A stretch of DNA of 64,000 bases, from positions 62,001-126,000 of the forward strand of contig JALFLB010000057.1 of NCBI GenBank assembly GCA_022775045.1. The letters run 5' to 3'. The notes under the pieces were generated by a model that made no database searches, was not told the origin of the DNA, and was given only the letters and a program-made list of their open reading frames with translations. A program made the position numbers and the translations under genes. This document shows positions 40,236-50,623 of this stretch, one piece after another. The DNA is from Agathobacter sp. (GTDB taxonomy: Bacteria > Bacillota > Clostridia > Lachnospirales > Lachnospiraceae). How positions within the stretch are numbered: position 1 is the stretch's first letter; each line of letters opens with the position of its first letter.

Positions 40236-41107
40236 CTTTCGCGGCGGAACTGGCTCGGTGTCATATGGTATCGTTGCTTGAATACGCGATTAAAGTAGGA
40301 AAGGTTATCAAATCCTACTTCTGCGGCAATATCAAGGATAGCGGAATCGGAGGTGGTCAGAAGCCGGGATGCCATTGTAAGCCGATAGTCCCGCAGATAG
40401 TCTACGAATGAGGTGCCCATGGTTTCCTTGAAGTATCGCATGAAATGCGATTCGGAAAATTCGATGGATGCGGACACATCTGCGATGGTAATCCGATGCA
40501 TGTAATTGTTCTCAATATATTTGAGAACAATTTTCATTTTGTCCAGTGTTTTTCGGTTTTCTTTCGTATTGCTCAAATTCCGGCACCGGTTGCTGAGAAT
40601 GAAAAAGAACTGGTAGAGCTGACTTTTGATAAAAAGCTCATAGCCCTGTGGCTTTGTCTTGCAGATTTCATCGCAGGCATCAATCGGGGCAATGACATCT
40701 TTATAATAAGGATAAACCGGAGTGAACACAGTAGGAACCGTAATTTTGCGTGCGGTGAGTGGCTGCAGGAATTCGGTCGCTGTAACGTCAATCTGTTTTG
40801 ACACCAGCATGCTTGGGTGAAAAATGATATTTTCGTATTCCATAGAGTATTCCTCCAGCTGCTCAATGGAGTGCAGTTGTCCGGGAAGAATCAGTACGAG
40901 TGTCGGACCTTTTACTTTGTACTGTTGGAAATCCACGGTAATGCTTCCAACGCCTTTTTTAATATAAATAAGTTCTATTTCATCGTGCCAGTGAAGGGGA
41001 ACACGAGGAAAGTCCAGTGGAATAGAGCAAATATAGGTGTTATAGGGGAATACCATATCCCCATGTGTGACATTTTCATGATAATTTTCATATTCTAATA
41101 TATTCAT
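40223..41107 (-). CDS. AraC-family transcriptional regulator with cupin-like sensor domain
   Basis: The 294-residue protein has an N-terminal cupin-like domain (about 15-150; PLHWHDEIELIYIKKG, then LVLILPGQLHSIEQL), which often binds a sugar. The C-terminal AraC domain has two helix-turn-helix units (about 190-290; ITIADVSASIEFSESHFMRYFKETMG and ILDIAAEVGFDNLSYFNRVFKQ). It is divergent from the second glycogen phosphorylase across 229 bp. This makes that gene a candidate target, though no experiment supports this. Confidence 0.9.
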   Translation of the reverse strand: MNILEYENYHENVTHGDMVFPYNTYICSIPLDFPRVPLHWHDEIELIYIKKGVGSITVDFQQYKVKGPTLVLILPGQLHSIEQLEEYSMEYENIIFHPSMLVSKQIDVTATEFLQPLTARKITVPTVFTPVYPYYKDVIAPIDACDEICKTKPQGYELFIKSQLYQFFFILSNRCRNLSNTKENRKTLDKMKIVLKYIENNYMHRITIADVSASIEFSESHFMRYFKETMGTSFVDYLRDYRLTMASRLLTTSDSAILDIAAEVGFDNLSYFNRVFKQRYHMTPSQFRRESQNT

Positions 41108-41167
41108 ATCTGTATCTTAGCAAATATTTGGTTGCTTGTAAATCCAACTACTTTGTATAAAAGTACT

Positions 41168-41217
41168 AATTTCGATATTGAGAAATTGTTGAAAAATCAC
41201 AGATGTAAAAATATAGA
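41168..41217 (+). promoter_or_regulatory. Candidate operator and promoter of the second glgP
   Basis: AATTTC and GAAATT arms (41168-41173 and 41182-41187) form an inverted repeat with an 8-base centre. Right beside it, TTGAAA (41189-41194) and TATAGA (41212-41217) have a 17-bp spacer. The remaining leader before the gene is about 110 bases long and shows no clear riboswitch. Confidence 0.35.
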
Positions 41218-41336
41218 AGATGAAATATGATAGAATAGTATTAGTTTGTGAGGGAATATGACAAGAAGTTTCTGAGAAAATGGCATATACTTAGGACTAT
41301 CAGAAAACAACGAACTAATTTCGGGAGGGAAAGCAC

Positions 41337-43586
41337 ATGACATTAGCAAAAGCAGTATCTATGAAGTACAATAAGACGATTGAAAAGTGTAGCAACGAGG
41401 AAATCTATTTTGCACTTCTTGACATGACAAAGCAGATGGCAGAGGATAAAATAAGTAATGACGGTAAGAAGAAGCTGTATTACATTTCTGCTGAGTTCTT
41501 AATTGGAAAACTTTTATCCAACAACCTGATCAATCTTGGCATTTATGACAGTGTCAAGTCCGAGCTTGAGGCATCCGGAAAGTCTCTTGCAGAGATTGAA
41601 GAGGTGGAGCTTGAGCCTTCGCTTGGTAACGGTGGACTTGGACGTTTGGCAGCATGTTTCGTAGATTCTATTGCAACACTTGGTCTCAATGGTGACGGTG
41701 TTGGTCTGAATTACCACTACGGACTGTTTAAGCAGGTATTTGATCACAATCTGCAGAAGGAAACACCAAATCCATGGATTACTGAGCACAGCTGGCTGAC
41801 AAAGACGGATATCACATATCCGGTACAGTTTGGTGGGTTTACGGTTCAGTCCAGACTTTATGATATTGATGTTGTAGGTTACAACAACCGTACCACAAAG
41901 CTTCGTCTGTTTGATATTGAGTCTGTAGATGAGAGCATTGTCGGTGACACAATTGATTTTAATAAGGATGAGATTGAGAAGAATTTAACTCTTTTCTTAT
42001 ATCCGGATGATTCCGATGACAAGGGACGTCTTCTTCGTGTTTACCAGCAGTATTTCATGGTAAGTAACGCAGCAAGATTGATTCTTGACGAGGCTGTTGA
42101 AAAGGGGTCCAACTTACATGATCTGGCTGATTATGCTACTGTCCAGATTAATGATACCCACCCATCCATGGTAATTCCGGAGCTGATCCGTCTTCTTCAG
42201 GAAAGAGGAATCCTGATGGACGAGGCAATTGCTATTGTATCTAAGGTCTGTGCGTACACCAACCATACAATCCTTGCTGAGGCTCTGGAGAAGTGGCCAA
42301 TTCACTTCCTGGACAAGGCTGTTCCACAGCTGATGCCAATCATTCGCGAGTTGGATAACCGTGTTCGCGGTAAGGTAAGTGATGAGAGCACATACATTAT
42401 CAAGGATGGCCTTGTACACATGGCACATATGGATATTCATTATGGATACAGTGTCAATGGTGTTGCATATCTGCACACAGAAATCTTAAAGAACAGTGAG
42501 CTGAACAACTTCTACAAGCTTTATCCGGAGAAGTTCAACAACAAGACAAACGGTATTACATTCCGTCGCTGGTTAATGTCCTGCAATCCGGAGCTTTCTG
42601 CAATGATTACAGAGTTGATTGGTGAAGGATGGAAGAAGGATGCAAATGAGCTTGAGAAGCTTGGCAAGTATGTTAATGACGATGCAATCTTAGATCGTCT
42701 CCTTGCAGTTAAGGCAGGAAAGAAGGCTGATCTCAAGAATTACTTAAAGAACACTCAGGGAATGGATATTGATGAGAACTCTATTTTTGATATTCAGGTA
42801 AAGAGACTTCATGAGTACAAGAGACAGCAGATGAATGCTCTGTATGTCATCCACAAATATTTCGAGATTAAGGCTGGCAAGAAGCCTGCGACTCCGATTA
42901 CCGTATTCTTTGGAGCAAAGGCAGCACCTGCTTATATTATTGCAAAGGATATTATTCATCTTATCCTCTGCCTGCAGGAAATTATCAACAACGATCCGGA
43001 GGTAAGTCCATACCTGAAGGTATTTATGGTTGAGAACTACAACGTAACGCTGGCTGAGAAGATGATTCCGGCGTGTGATATTTCTGAGCAGATTTCTCTG
43101 GCATCCAAGGAGGCATCTGGAACAGGTAACATGAAGTTCATGTTAAACGGTGCAGTTACGCTTGGAACAATGGATGGTGCAAACGTAGAGATTGCAGAGC
43201 TGGTTGGAGATGACAATATCTACACCTTTGGTGAAGATTCCCAGACAGTAATTGACCGTTATGAGAGAGGCGATTACAAGTCTAAGACATACTACGAAGA
43301 GAATGAGAACTTAAAGAGAGCGGTTGACTTTATTGTAAGTGATGAGGTAAAATCAGTTGGATGCAGCGAGAACTTAGAGCGTCTGTACAATGAGCTTTTG
43401 AATAAGGACTGGTTCATGACCTTCCCTGATTTCGATGCATATGTTGAGACGAGAGAGAAAGCTTATACCGATTATGCAGATCGCAAGGAGTGGGCAAAGA
43501 AGATGCTTGTGAATATCAGTAAGGCCGGCTTCTTCTCATCTGACAGAACAATTGAGCAGTACAACAAGGAAATCTGGAAACTGTAA
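41337..43586 (+). CDS. glgP: Glycogen/alpha-glucan phosphorylase (paralogue 2, shorter)
   Basis: This 749-residue phosphorylase releases glucose 1-phosphate from alpha-glucan. It keeps [57 protein letters not shown] and the cofactor lysine K600 in [15 protein letters not shown]. It is about 70 residues shorter than the paralogue at 10360-12828 and differs clearly in the N-terminal and central regions, so the two probably differ in substrate or control. GGGAGG precedes the ATG. The divergent AraC-type gene is a possible regulator, and a DUF4190-type gene follows after 13 bp. Confidence 0.95.
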   Translation: MTLAKAVSMKYNKTIEKCSNEEIYFALLDMTKQMAEDKISNDGKKKLYYISAEFLIGKLLSNNLINLGIYDSVKSELEASGKSLAEIEEVELEPSLGNGGLGRLAACFVDSIATLGLNGDGVGLNYHYGLFKQVFDHNLQKETPNPWITEHSWLTKTDITYPVQFGGFTVQSRLYDIDVVGYNNRTTKLRLFDIESVDESIVGDTIDFNKDEIEKNLTLFLYPDDSDDKGRLLRVYQQYFMVSNAARLILDEAVEKGSNLHDLADYATVQINDTHPSMVIPELIRLLQERGILMDEAIAIVSKVCAYTNHTILAEALEKWPIHFLDKAVPQLMPIIRELDNRVRGKVSDESTYIIKDGLVHMAHMDIHYGYSVNGVAYLHTEILKNSELNNFYKLYPEKFNNKTNGITFRRWLMSCNPELSAMITELIGEGWKKDANELEKLGKYVNDDAILDRLLAVKAGKKADLKNYLKNTQGMDIDENSIFDIQVKRLHEYKRQQMNALYVIHKYFEIKAGKKPATPITVFFGAKAAPAYIIAKDIIHLILCLQEIINNDPEVSPYLKVFMVENYNVTLAEKMIPACDISEQISLASKEASGTGNMKFMLNGAVTLGTMDGANVEIAELVGDDNIYTFGEDSQTVIDRYERGDYKSKTYYEENENLKRAVDFIVSDEVKSVGCSENLERLYNELLNKDWFMTFPDFDAYVETREKAYTDYADRKEWAKKMLVNISKAGFFSSDRTIEQYNKEIWKL

Positions 43587-43599
43587 TGGAGGATTAGTT

Positions 43600-43950
43600 A
43601 TGGCAGATTATAACAATTTTGATGCAAATCAGAATAATCAGAATGGATATCAGGCTCAGCCGACAGATAATTACGGACAGCAGTTCGGCTATGGTGCACC
43701 GGTTGCACCGCAGGAGAAGAAGGGACAGTCTATCGCTTCTTTAGTATTGGGAATTTGCAGCTTTATCGCATGGATCATTCCGTTATTTGGATATCCGGTA
43801 ACCATTGTTGGAATTATCATGGGTGCAGTTGGAATGAAGAAGGGCGGCAAAGGCATGGCTATTGCGGGGATTATTTGTTCTTCAATTGGATTGGTTCTTT
43901 CTTTGATCAATTCCATTGCTGGTGCAATGATGATGATGTCTTTGATGTAA
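43600..43950 (+). CDS. DUF4190-type small membrane protein
   Basis: The 116-residue protein has a hydrophilic N-terminus rich in Asn, Gln and Tyr (ADYNNFDANQNNQNGYQ), followed by SIASLVLGICSFIAWIIPLFG and VTIVGIIMGAVGMKKGGKGMAIAGIICSSIG, the two-to-three-helix DUF4190 layout. It is a shorter paralogue of the protein at 2679-3362 and lacks the long repeats. GGAGG lies shortly before ATG 43600. It follows glgP by 13 bp and ends at a strong terminator. Function unknown. Confidence 0.85.
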   Translation: MADYNNFDANQNNQNGYQAQPTDNYGQQFGYGAPVAPQEKKGQSIASLVLGICSFIAWIIPLFGYPVTIVGIIMGAVGMKKGGKGMAIAGIICSSIGLVLSLINSIAGAMMMMSLM

Positions 43951-43964
43951 TCCGGATGGTTAAG

Positions 43965-44001
43965 AGACGTTTCCTGTTTATTACAGGGAGCGTCTTTTTT
44001 T
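43965..44001 (+). terminator. Terminator of glgP and the DUF4190-type gene
   Basis: AGACG/CGTCT and CCTG/CAGG stems (43965-43969 with 43991-43995, 43973-43976 with 43984-43987) form one interrupted hairpin, followed by a T run that merges into the -35 box of the next promoter. Confidence 0.85.
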
Positions 44002-44028
44002 GACAAATAGTACTAGGAGGGTTATAAT
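44000..44028 (+). promoter_or_regulatory. Consensus sigma-A promoter of the chemoreceptor operon
   Basis: TTGACA (44000-44005) and TATAAT (44023-44028) with a 17-bp spacer: a full consensus match, the strongest promoter in the window. It directly abuts the preceding terminator. Confidence 0.88.
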
Positions 44029-44095
44029 CAGTCTTGTGAATGTATTCGTAATATTTCGTGGGGGAACGTTACGGAAAGTAAGAAGGAGGAATACT

Positions 44096-45562
44096 ATGAC
44101 AGAAAAACAGTACAGGAAGGCAAGCAAAGTTGTATTTACTGCAGTAGCTATTATTTTCGGGTATATAGCATTGACGATGGGAGCGTGGCTGATCCGGGTT
44201 AAGGATGCGAGCATAGCGAGCGCAGCGATACAGGCCATTGTTTCGATTGTGGTAATTGTGCTGTCTGCAGTCGCACATTTTAGAATGGGCGGGACCAGAA
44301 AAGGTGCTTTTCTGATGGGCATGAGTATGGCAGTCGGGTACTTTATCTTTTCGTTGTTGAACAGGACAGACGGAACCTATGCATATGCGCTTCCACTTTT
44401 GCTGGCAAGTATGGTTTTTATGGATTATCGGTTGATGGTGATAGAGAATGTACTGGTAATTGTGGCCAATGTTCTTCGTGTTGTGATCACTTATGATCCG
44501 GCAGATCAGGCGCTTCTTTCAAGAGGTGTTGTTTCGGTTTTTGTACTTGTGCTGGTAGCAATTGTGTCTGTCATTGTGACAAAGCTTCTGATTCGCTTTA
44601 ATCAGGAAAATTCTGATGAGTTGAAAGAAGCAGGGCAGGAGCAGTTGGAAGCCAATAAGAAAATGACACTCGTGGCAGATAATGTCACAAAGCATTTTGG
44701 TAGTGCAATGGAGAAGCTTGATAATCTGGAAAACAGTATCAATGTCAGCCATTCTTCGATTAAAGATATTGCGGCAAGTATGGAGAGTACCGTGGAGGCA
44801 ATCCAGAGGCAGGAAGTAATGTGTACGGATATTCAGACTTACACGGATCATGCTGAGAATGGAATTCAGGAAATGATTCAGGCATCCAGCCGGACGGACA
44901 ATACAGTTAAGGAAGGGGCACAGGTAGTACATGAATTGCAGGAGCAGGCAAGGAATGTCGAGGAGGCGAGTGCTGTTACGGCAGAGGTGATCCGAAGTCT
45001 GACGGAAAAGGTGGAGCGTGTGCAGAGCTTTGTTGGTTCAATCATTAATATTTCCAACCAGACGAATCTTCTTGCATTGAATGCGTCTATTGAGGCTGCG
45101 CGTGCGGGAGAAGCTGGAAAAGGTTTTGCTGTTGTTGCAGAAGAAATCCGTCAGCTTTCCGAGCAGACAAATGAAGCATCATCGAATATTACTGCCATCA
45201 TTAATGAATTAAATGATGATACGAAGCGTGCGAATGAAAGCATTGAGAATTCGGTTGCTTCAGTGGAAAAACAGACAGGACTGATTGAGAGTACCGGAGA
45301 GAAGTTTGACAAGGTTGGAGATGAAGTGACAGAACTGACCCGCAATATTACGGAGGCAGAGAACAGTATCCAGCAGATTCTGGATGCAACCGGAATCATT
45401 TCTGACAGCGTGACGAATTTGTCAGCAGTGAGTGAGGAAGTGACAGCCTCTTCTATTGACGGATTACAGATGGCGGATTCGACGGTTGCAGATATGAAAG
45501 ATTGCCGGCAAATTCTGGAATCCATTTATGAACTGGCCAAAAATTTAAATAAAACGGTATAA
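44096..45562 (+). CDS. Methyl-accepting chemotaxis protein without extracellular sensor domain
   Basis: The 488-residue receptor has about six membrane segments in the first 180 residues (separated only by short loops), then a coiled-coil signalling domain. It has no HAMP domain and no large outside sensor loop. The hairpin tip [38 protein letters not shown], quoted here in two halves ([19 protein letters not shown] and [17 protein letters not shown]), is the highly conserved CheA/CheW contact region. The membrane part may itself sense a ligand or membrane state. ATG 44096 follows AGGAGG; a longer in-frame start would overlap the promoter. A TPR lipoprotein gene starts 3 bp later. Confidence 0.92.
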   Translation: MTEKQYRKASKVVFTAVAIIFGYIALTMGAWLIRVKDASIASAAIQAIVSIVVIVLSAVAHFRMGGTRKGAFLMGMSMAVGYFIFSLLNRTDGTYAYALPLLLASMVFMDYRLMVIENVLVIVANVLRVVITYDPADQALLSRGVVSVFVLVLVAIVSVIVTKLLIRFNQENSDELKEAGQEQLEANKKMTLVADNVTKHFGSAMEKLDNLENSINVSHSSIKDIAASMESTVEAIQRQEVMCTDIQTYTDHAENGIQEMIQASSRTDNTVKEGAQVVHELQEQARNVEEASAVTAEVIRSLTEKVERVQSFVGSIINISNQTNLLALNASIEAARAGEAGKGFAVVAEEIRQLSEQTNEASSNITAIINELNDDTKRANESIENSVASVEKQTGLIESTGEKFDKVGDEVTELTRNITEAENSIQQILDATGIISDSVTNLSAVSEEVTASSIDGLQMADSTVADMKDCRQILESIYELAKNLNKTV

Positions 45563-45565
45563 GAG

Positions 45566-46531
45566 ATGAGAATAAAAAGATATCGAACGGTCGCAGTTGT
45601 GCTGATGACAACTCTGACTATGACATTAGGAGCGTGTGGACAGAAAGAAAATAAAGAGCAGGATGCATATCGCCAGTATGGAATCACCTGCATGGAGAGT
45701 GGTAATTACGAGGAGGCGCTGAAGGCTTTTCAGAACGCATTGGACCAGTCTCAGGGAAAAGTGGGAGAGAAAGAACTTGATATCTGTTTTTACAAAGCGA
45801 AGGCGCAGATGCTGAGTGGCGATACTGAAGGCGCTTTTGAAACTTATAATGCGATTATTAAATATAATAAAGATGCCCGGGCATACTATCTTCGGGGAAA
45901 TCTTTACTTTGATATGGGAGAACCCGAGAAGGCACTTGTGGATTATGATCAGGCGGTTAAGCGGAATCCAGAGGATTATGAACTCTACATGGGGATTTAT
46001 GAATCCATGAGCCGCCATGACATGGAGACAGATGGGCAGAAGTATCTAAATATGGCGATGGAGCGGAAAGGGGATAAACCGCAGGATCAACTGTACAAGG
46101 GGAGAATCTGCTATCTTTTGGGAGATACCGATAGTGCAATCACATATCTGACCAAAGCAAAAGAAGCCAGTCAGCCGCTTGCATCTTATTATCTTGCACT
46201 TACCTATGAACAGCAAGGGGAGAAGAAGCAGGCGGAAGCGTGTATTGAAGAGTATTTGGACAGCGGAGTGGCTACAGCCTATGATTTGTATGATCTTGGT
46301 CATGCAGAGATGGAAGAGGAAGATTATAAAGAAGCATTGAAATATTTTAATGCGGCCTTGAAGATGGAGGAAGTGCCAAACCGGCAGAACCTGATGAAAG
46401 GAGCGATCGCCGCTTATGAGTATAGTGGAGATTTTGCTGCTGCAAAAAAAATGATGAAGGATTATCTTGCACAATATCCTTCAGATGAGGATGCACAGAG
46501 AGAGAGCATTTTTTTGGAGACGAGATCATGA
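45566..46531 (+). CDS. TPR-repeat lipoprotein
   Basis: A 321-residue protein with a lipoprotein signal peptide ending at the lipobox LGAC (Cys near residue 24). The mature part is made of tetratricopeptide repeats, for example YGITCMESGNYEEALKAFQNAL, AYYLRGNLYFDMGEPEKAL and LYDLGHAEMEEEDYKEALKYF. TPR arrays bind partner proteins; the partner is unknown. The gene lies between the chemoreceptor (3-bp gap) and hflX (4-bp ATGA overlap), so all three share one transcript. Confidence 0.88.
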   Translation: MRIKRYRTVAVVLMTTLTMTLGACGQKENKEQDAYRQYGITCMESGNYEEALKAFQNALDQSQGKVGEKELDICFYKAKAQMLSGDTEGAFETYNAIIKYNKDARAYYLRGNLYFDMGEPEKALVDYDQAVKRNPEDYELYMGIYESMSRHDMETDGQKYLNMAMERKGDKPQDQLYKGRICYLLGDTDSAITYLTKAKEASQPLASYYLALTYEQQGEKKQAEACIEEYLDSGVATAYDLYDLGHAEMEEEDYKEALKYFNAALKMEEVPNRQNLMKGAIAAYEYSGDFAAAKKMMKDYLAQYPSDEDAQRESIFLETRS

Positions 46532-47772
46532 CAGAGCCATATGATGTGGAGGAGATAGAGGAAAAAGTAATTCTGGTTGGCGTTAGTGAACAGGATGGTG
46601 ATGATGCGGAAGACTCGTTGGCAGAACTTGCAGAACTGGTTCATACAGCAGGTGCATCGGTAGTTGGCACTTTGATTCAGAAGCGAGAATCCATTCATCC
46701 GCTGACCTATGTGGGAACTGGAAAAGTGGAAGAAATCGACCGGATTCTCACATCTACGGGTGCCACTGGAATTGTATGCGATGATGAATTATCACCTGCA
46801 CAACTTAAAAATCTTGAAACAATTCTTGCAACAAAAATCATGGATCGGACACTGATTATTCTTGATATTTTTGCGGCGCGCGCAACCACTAGTGAAGGAA
46901 AGATTCAGGTGGAATTAGCACAGCTGAAGTATCGACTGAGCCGCCTTGCTGGACTCGGAAAGTCGATGTCAAGGCTTGGAGGAGGAATTGGAACGAGAGG
47001 CCCCGGCGAGAAAAAGCTGGAAATCGACCGACGGTTGATTAATGATCGGATTGCCCAGTTAAACCACGAATTGAAGGACGTTGTCAAGCATCGGGAGATT
47101 ACACGCGCAAAGCGTGAAAAAAATGATGTGCCGGTAGTGGCGATTGTAGGGTATACGAATGCAGGCAAGTCCACTCTTTTAAATCATCTGACAGATGCGG
47201 CAGTACTTGAGGAGGATAAGCTTTTTGCCACGCTTGATCCAACGACGCGCCTGTTAGAGCTTGATGGCAGGCAGCAGGTGCTTTTGACGGATACCGTAGG
47301 TTTTATCCGAAAACTACCTCATCATTTGATTGAAGCATTTAAAAGTACCCTTGAGGAAGCAAAATATGCGGATTATATTTTTCATGTGGTAGATGCCTCA
47401 AATCCCCAGCGGGATAAGCAAATGCATATTGTGTATGAGACTCTTGACCGGCTTGGGGTCAAAAATAAGAAAATCGTAACACTCTTTAACAAGATGGATC
47501 AGTACGATATGGATGAACCGTTGCAGGATTTTCGTGCAGACAAGGTGCTTGAAATTTCAGCAGGCCGTGATGAAGGTCTTGAGGAGGTCAAGAAACTTCT
47601 GAAGGAATTGTTGAGAGAAAATAAAGTTTATATTGAGCGTGTGATTCCGTATGCGGAGGCAGGAATTCTCCAACTTGTACGTCAGAGTGGGGAGCTTGTG
47701 TCAGAAGAGTATGTTCCTGAGGGAATTGCTGTGAAAGCATATGTACCGATGGAAGTGTACGGAAAGCTGTAA
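46528..47772 (+). CDS. hflX: GTPase HflX
   Basis: HflX is a ribosome-associated GTPase that splits stalled or heat-damaged ribosomes. The 414-residue protein has the N-terminal HflX domain (TYVGTGKVEEI, DELSPAQLKNLE, QVELAQLKYRLSRL, IGTRGPGEKKLE) and the GTPase domain with G1 GYTNAGKST at 208-216, G3 DTVGF and G4 NKMD. The start overlaps the TPR gene stop in ATGA. It ends at a bidirectional terminator shared with typA. Confidence 0.96.
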   Translation: MTEPYDVEEIEEKVILVGVSEQDGDDAEDSLAELAELVHTAGASVVGTLIQKRESIHPLTYVGTGKVEEIDRILTSTGATGIVCDDELSPAQLKNLETILATKIMDRTLIILDIFAARATTSEGKIQVELAQLKYRLSRLAGLGKSMSRLGGGIGTRGPGEKKLEIDRRLINDRIAQLNHELKDVVKHREITRAKREKNDVPVVAIVGYTNAGKSTLLNHLTDAAVLEEDKLFATLDPTTRLLELDGRQQVLLTDTVGFIRKLPHHLIEAFKSTLEEAKYADYIFHVVDASNPQRDKQMHIVYETLDRLGVKNKKIVTLFNKMDQYDMDEPLQDFRADKVLEISAGRDEGLEEVKKLLKELLRENKVYIERVIPYAEAGILQLVRQSGELVSEEYVPEGIAVKAYVPMEVYGKL

Positions 47773-47774
47773 GA

Positions 47775-47799
47775 AAAAGAGCTGTAGAACAGCTCTTTT
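47775..47799. terminator. Bidirectional terminator between hflX and typA
   Basis: An 11-bp perfect stem pairs 47775-47785 with 47789-47799 around a 3-base loop, with A residues on the left and T residues on the right. Confidence 0.88.
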
Positions 47800-47805
47800 C
47801 TTTGC

Positions 47806-49650
47806 TTATTTCATTGCATTTTTCTTTGCAATCGAAGCTCTCTTGCGAAGAGTCGGGTCAAGAATTCTCTTGCGGATGCGCAGACTTTCCGGGGTGACTT
47901 CAAGAAGTTCATCTGTATCGATGAAGTCCAGAGCCTGCTCAAGACTCAGCTTGCGAGGAGGTACAAGTGTCAGTGCCTCATCAGCGGAAGAGGAGCGGGT
48001 GTTGGTTAAATGCTTTTTCTTGCATACATTCAGTTCAATATCCTCAGCCTTGGCACTCTGACCGATGACCATACCGGAATAGACCTTTTCGCCAGGTCCG
48101 ATAAACAGAGTTCCACGCTCCTGGGCAGAGAATAGACCGTAGGTGACGGATTCACCGGTTTCAAAAGCGATGAGAGATCCGGTTGAACGGTACGCAATCT
48201 CGCCTCGGAATGGTTCATAGCCGTCAAACATAGTGTTGATGATACCGTTTCCCTTCGTGTCTGTCATGAACTCGCCACGATAACCAATCAGACCGCGGGA
48301 TGGAATCTTGAACTCCAGTCTGGTATAGCCGCCGGCGATGGAACCCATATTCAAAAGTTCGCCTTTGCGCTGCTGAAGCTTGGAGATAACAGCTCCGGTA
48401 AATTCATCCGGTACATCGACATAGGCAATTTCCATTGGTTCAAGTTTTTTCCCGTTTTCATCCGTCTTGTATAAAACTTCTGCTTTGCTGACCGCAAATT
48501 CATAGCCTTCACGGCGCATGTTTTCGATCAGGACGGACAGATGCAGTTCACCTCGTCCGGAAACCTTAAGACTGTCCGGACTGTCCGTTTCTTCAACACG
48601 GAGAGAAACATCGGTGTTCAGTTCGCGGAACAGTCGGTCACGAATGTGACGGGAGGTGACATATTTTCCCTCCTGTCCGGCAAGCGGACTGTCATTTACA
48701 ATAAAATTCATGGAGATCGTCGGCTCGGAAATCTTCTGGAACGGAATAGCTACCGGATTCTCCGGGGAACAGATGGTATCCCCAATGTGAATATCGGCAA
48801 TACCGGATATTGCAACAATGGAACCAATCTTGGCCTCATTGACATCAACCTTGTTTAAGCCATCAAATTCATAGAGTTTACTGATACGCACTTTTTCTGA
48901 TTTGTCCGGATCATGATGGTTGACAACGACTGCCTCCTGATTGACCTTCAGCGAGCCATTGTCTACTTTTCCGATACCGATACGACCGACATATTCATTA
49001 TAGTCAATAGTACTGATCAGTACCTGAGTGTTGGCATCAGGGTCGCCGGTTGGAGCCGGAATATAATTGATAATGGTTTCAAAAAGAGGGGTCATATCTT
49101 TTTTCTCATCATTGAGATCCAGCATGGCATAACCATCTCTGGCGGAAGCGAAGACAAAAGGACAGTCTAACTGCTCGTCAGACGCATCGAGATCCATGAA
49201 AAGCTCCAATACTTCATCAATAACTTCGTTAGGGCGGGCTTCCGGACGGTCAATTTTGTTGATGCAGACAATAACCGGCAGGTTGAGAGCCAAAGCTTTC
49301 ATCAGAACGAATTTCGTCTGTGGCATAGTTCCTTCAAATGCATCGACAACCAGTACAACGCCATTGACCATTTTAAGGACACGCTCAACCTCTCCGCCGA
49401 AGTCGGCGTGTCCGGGGGTGTCGATAATATTGATTTTGATATCTTTATAAAATACGGCAGTGTTCTTAGACAGGATTGTGATTCCACGCTCACGTTCAAT
49501 ATCGTTGGAATCCATAACACGCTCCTGAACCTCCTGATTTGCACGGAATACACCGCTTTGCTTTAACAGTTCGTCCACAAGTGTCGTCTTACCGTGATCG
49601 ACATGGGCGATAATTGCAATATTACGAATATCATCTCTTGTTGTTGTCAT
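47806..49650 (-). CDS. typA: Translational GTPase TypA/BipA
   Basis: TypA is a ribosome-binding GTPase related to EF-G that helps 50S assembly and stress growth. The 614-residue protein has G1 AHVDHGKTT at 15-23, the switch RERGITI, G3 DTPGHADF, G4 NKIDRP, then domains II, III, V and the C-terminal domain typical of BipA ([37 protein letters not shown]). Length is normal. On its strand, TCGCAA/ATTTTA positions 49698-49725 give a promoter TTGCGA-N16-TAAAAT with a TG extension. Confidence 0.96.
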   Translation of the reverse strand: MTTTRDDIRNIAIIAHVDHGKTTLVDELLKQSGVFRANQEVQERVMDSNDIERERGITILSKNTAVFYKDIKINIIDTPGHADFGGEVERVLKMVNGVVLVVDAFEGTMPQTKFVLMKALALNLPVIVCINKIDRPEARPNEVIDEVLELFMDLDASDEQLDCPFVFASARDGYAMLDLNDEKKDMTPLFETIINYIPAPTGDPDANTQVLISTIDYNEYVGRIGIGKVDNGSLKVNQEAVVVNHHDPDKSEKVRISKLYEFDGLNKVDVNEAKIGSIVAISGIADIHIGDTICSPENPVAIPFQKISEPTISMNFIVNDSPLAGQEGKYVTSRHIRDRLFRELNTDVSLRVEETDSPDSLKVSGRGELHLSVLIENMRREGYEFAVSKAEVLYKTDENGKKLEPMEIAYVDVPDEFTGAVISKLQQRKGELLNMGSIAGGYTRLEFKIPSRGLIGYRGEFMTDTKGNGIINTMFDGYEPFRGEIAYRSTGSLIAFETGESVTYGLFSAQERGTLFIGPGEKVYSGMVIGQSAKAEDIELNVCKKKHLTNTRSSSADEALTLVPPRKLSLEQALDFIDTDELLEVTPESLRIRKRILDPTLRKRASIAKKNAMK

Positions 49651-49697
49651 ATATTTAACCTTCTTTTCTAAATTAAAGTAAATTCAACGCCTGTACC

Positions 49698-49725
49698 ATT
49701 TTATCATAAAAATGTATTTTCGCAA
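49698..49725 (-). promoter_or_regulatory. Candidate promoter of typA
   Basis: Read on the - strand: TTGCGA, 16 bp, TAAAAT, with TGA just before the -10 box (extended -10 type). The 210-bp gap to the divergent SSB gene is otherwise AT-rich, and I see no further element in it. Confidence 0.5.
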
Positions 49726-49860
49726 GATTTTTTATGCCATTTGTTGATTTGCACATTTTTCGATTCACTTATCGACATGCTTTGATGATTTCTACCAACC
49801 CGGTCATGGTAAAAAAGAACCCTAACAAATATTTCCACAAAAGGAAGGGAGAAAAAATTC

Positions 49861-50487
49861 ATGGCAGATAAAATGTTTGAAAACAATCAGGTAACTATTA
49901 TGGGAGAAATTGTGTCAGACTTTGTGTATAGTCACGAGGTGTACGGAGAAGGCTTTTACATGGTGGAAGTGTCTGTCAACCGTTTGTCTAACTTTGTTGA
50001 TCACATCCCGGTTATGGTATCAGAACGTCTGATCAATGTACAGGAGAATTGCAGCGGGCAGTATGTTTATATTACAGGACAATTCCGTTCCTTCAATCGG
50101 CATGAGGAACACAAAAACCGCCTGGTACTGTCGGTGTTTGCCCGGGAATTTGAACTGGTGGAGGAACTGGATGGGGAGGGCGCAACAAACCAGATCTTTT
50201 TGGATGGCTTTATATGTAAGGAATCTGTTTACCGGAAGACACCGTTGGGACGTGAGATCGCAGATCTTCTTGTGGCAGTAAACCGATCTTACGGAAAATC
50301 CGATTACATTCCATGTATTTGCTGGGGGAGAAATGCACGGTTTGCCGCAGGATTTGAGGTTGGAACGCATGTGCAGATCTGGGGTAGAATCCAGAGCCGC
50401 GAATATGTAAAAAAGATCAGTGAAACAGAAGTGGAACAGCGGGTCGCGTATGAAGTTTCGGTCAGCAAAATTGAATTTCTGGAGTAA
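49861..50487 (+). CDS. Single-stranded-DNA-binding-like protein with two OB folds
   Basis: The 208-residue protein has two SSB-like OB domains. The first (about 8-100) contains QVTIMGEIVSDFVYSHEVYG and YVYITGQFRSFNR. The second (about 110-207) contains NQIFLDGFICKESVYRKTPLGREIADLLVAVNR, here quoted by its ends NQIFLDGFICKES and REIADLLVAVNR, and YIPCICWGRNARFAAGF with VQIWGRIQSREY. The second is the more SSB-like. There is no acidic DDDIPF-type tail, so it probably is not the main replicative SSB. Stands alone with its own GGGAGA site. Confidence 0.8.
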   Translation: MADKMFENNQVTIMGEIVSDFVYSHEVYGEGFYMVEVSVNRLSNFVDHIPVMVSERLINVQENCSGQYVYITGQFRSFNRHEEHKNRLVLSVFAREFELVEELDGEGATNQIFLDGFICKESVYRKTPLGREIADLLVAVNRSYGKSDYIPCICWGRNARFAAGFEVGTHVQIWGRIQSREYVKKISETEVEQRVAYEVSVSKIEFLE

Positions 50488-50501
50488 ATAGAGGGGCAGA
50501 C

Positions 50502-50530
50502 TTGATTATTTGATGTGTTTGTGGTATCTT
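50502..50530 (+). promoter_or_regulatory. Candidate promoter of the corrinoid adenosyltransferase gene
   Basis: TTGATT (50502-50507), 17 bp, TATCTT (50525-50530). A GAATTCT/AGAATTC inverted repeat (50591-50597 with 50604-50610) lies just before the ribosome binding site and might affect translation. Confidence 0.35.
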
Positions 50531-50623
50531 ACATAGTATTCATTGATTTGTGATGCTGTCATCAGATGGCATCATTACCTATGTTTGAAGGAATTCTTCT
50601 TACAGAATTCTATGGAGGCAGCT

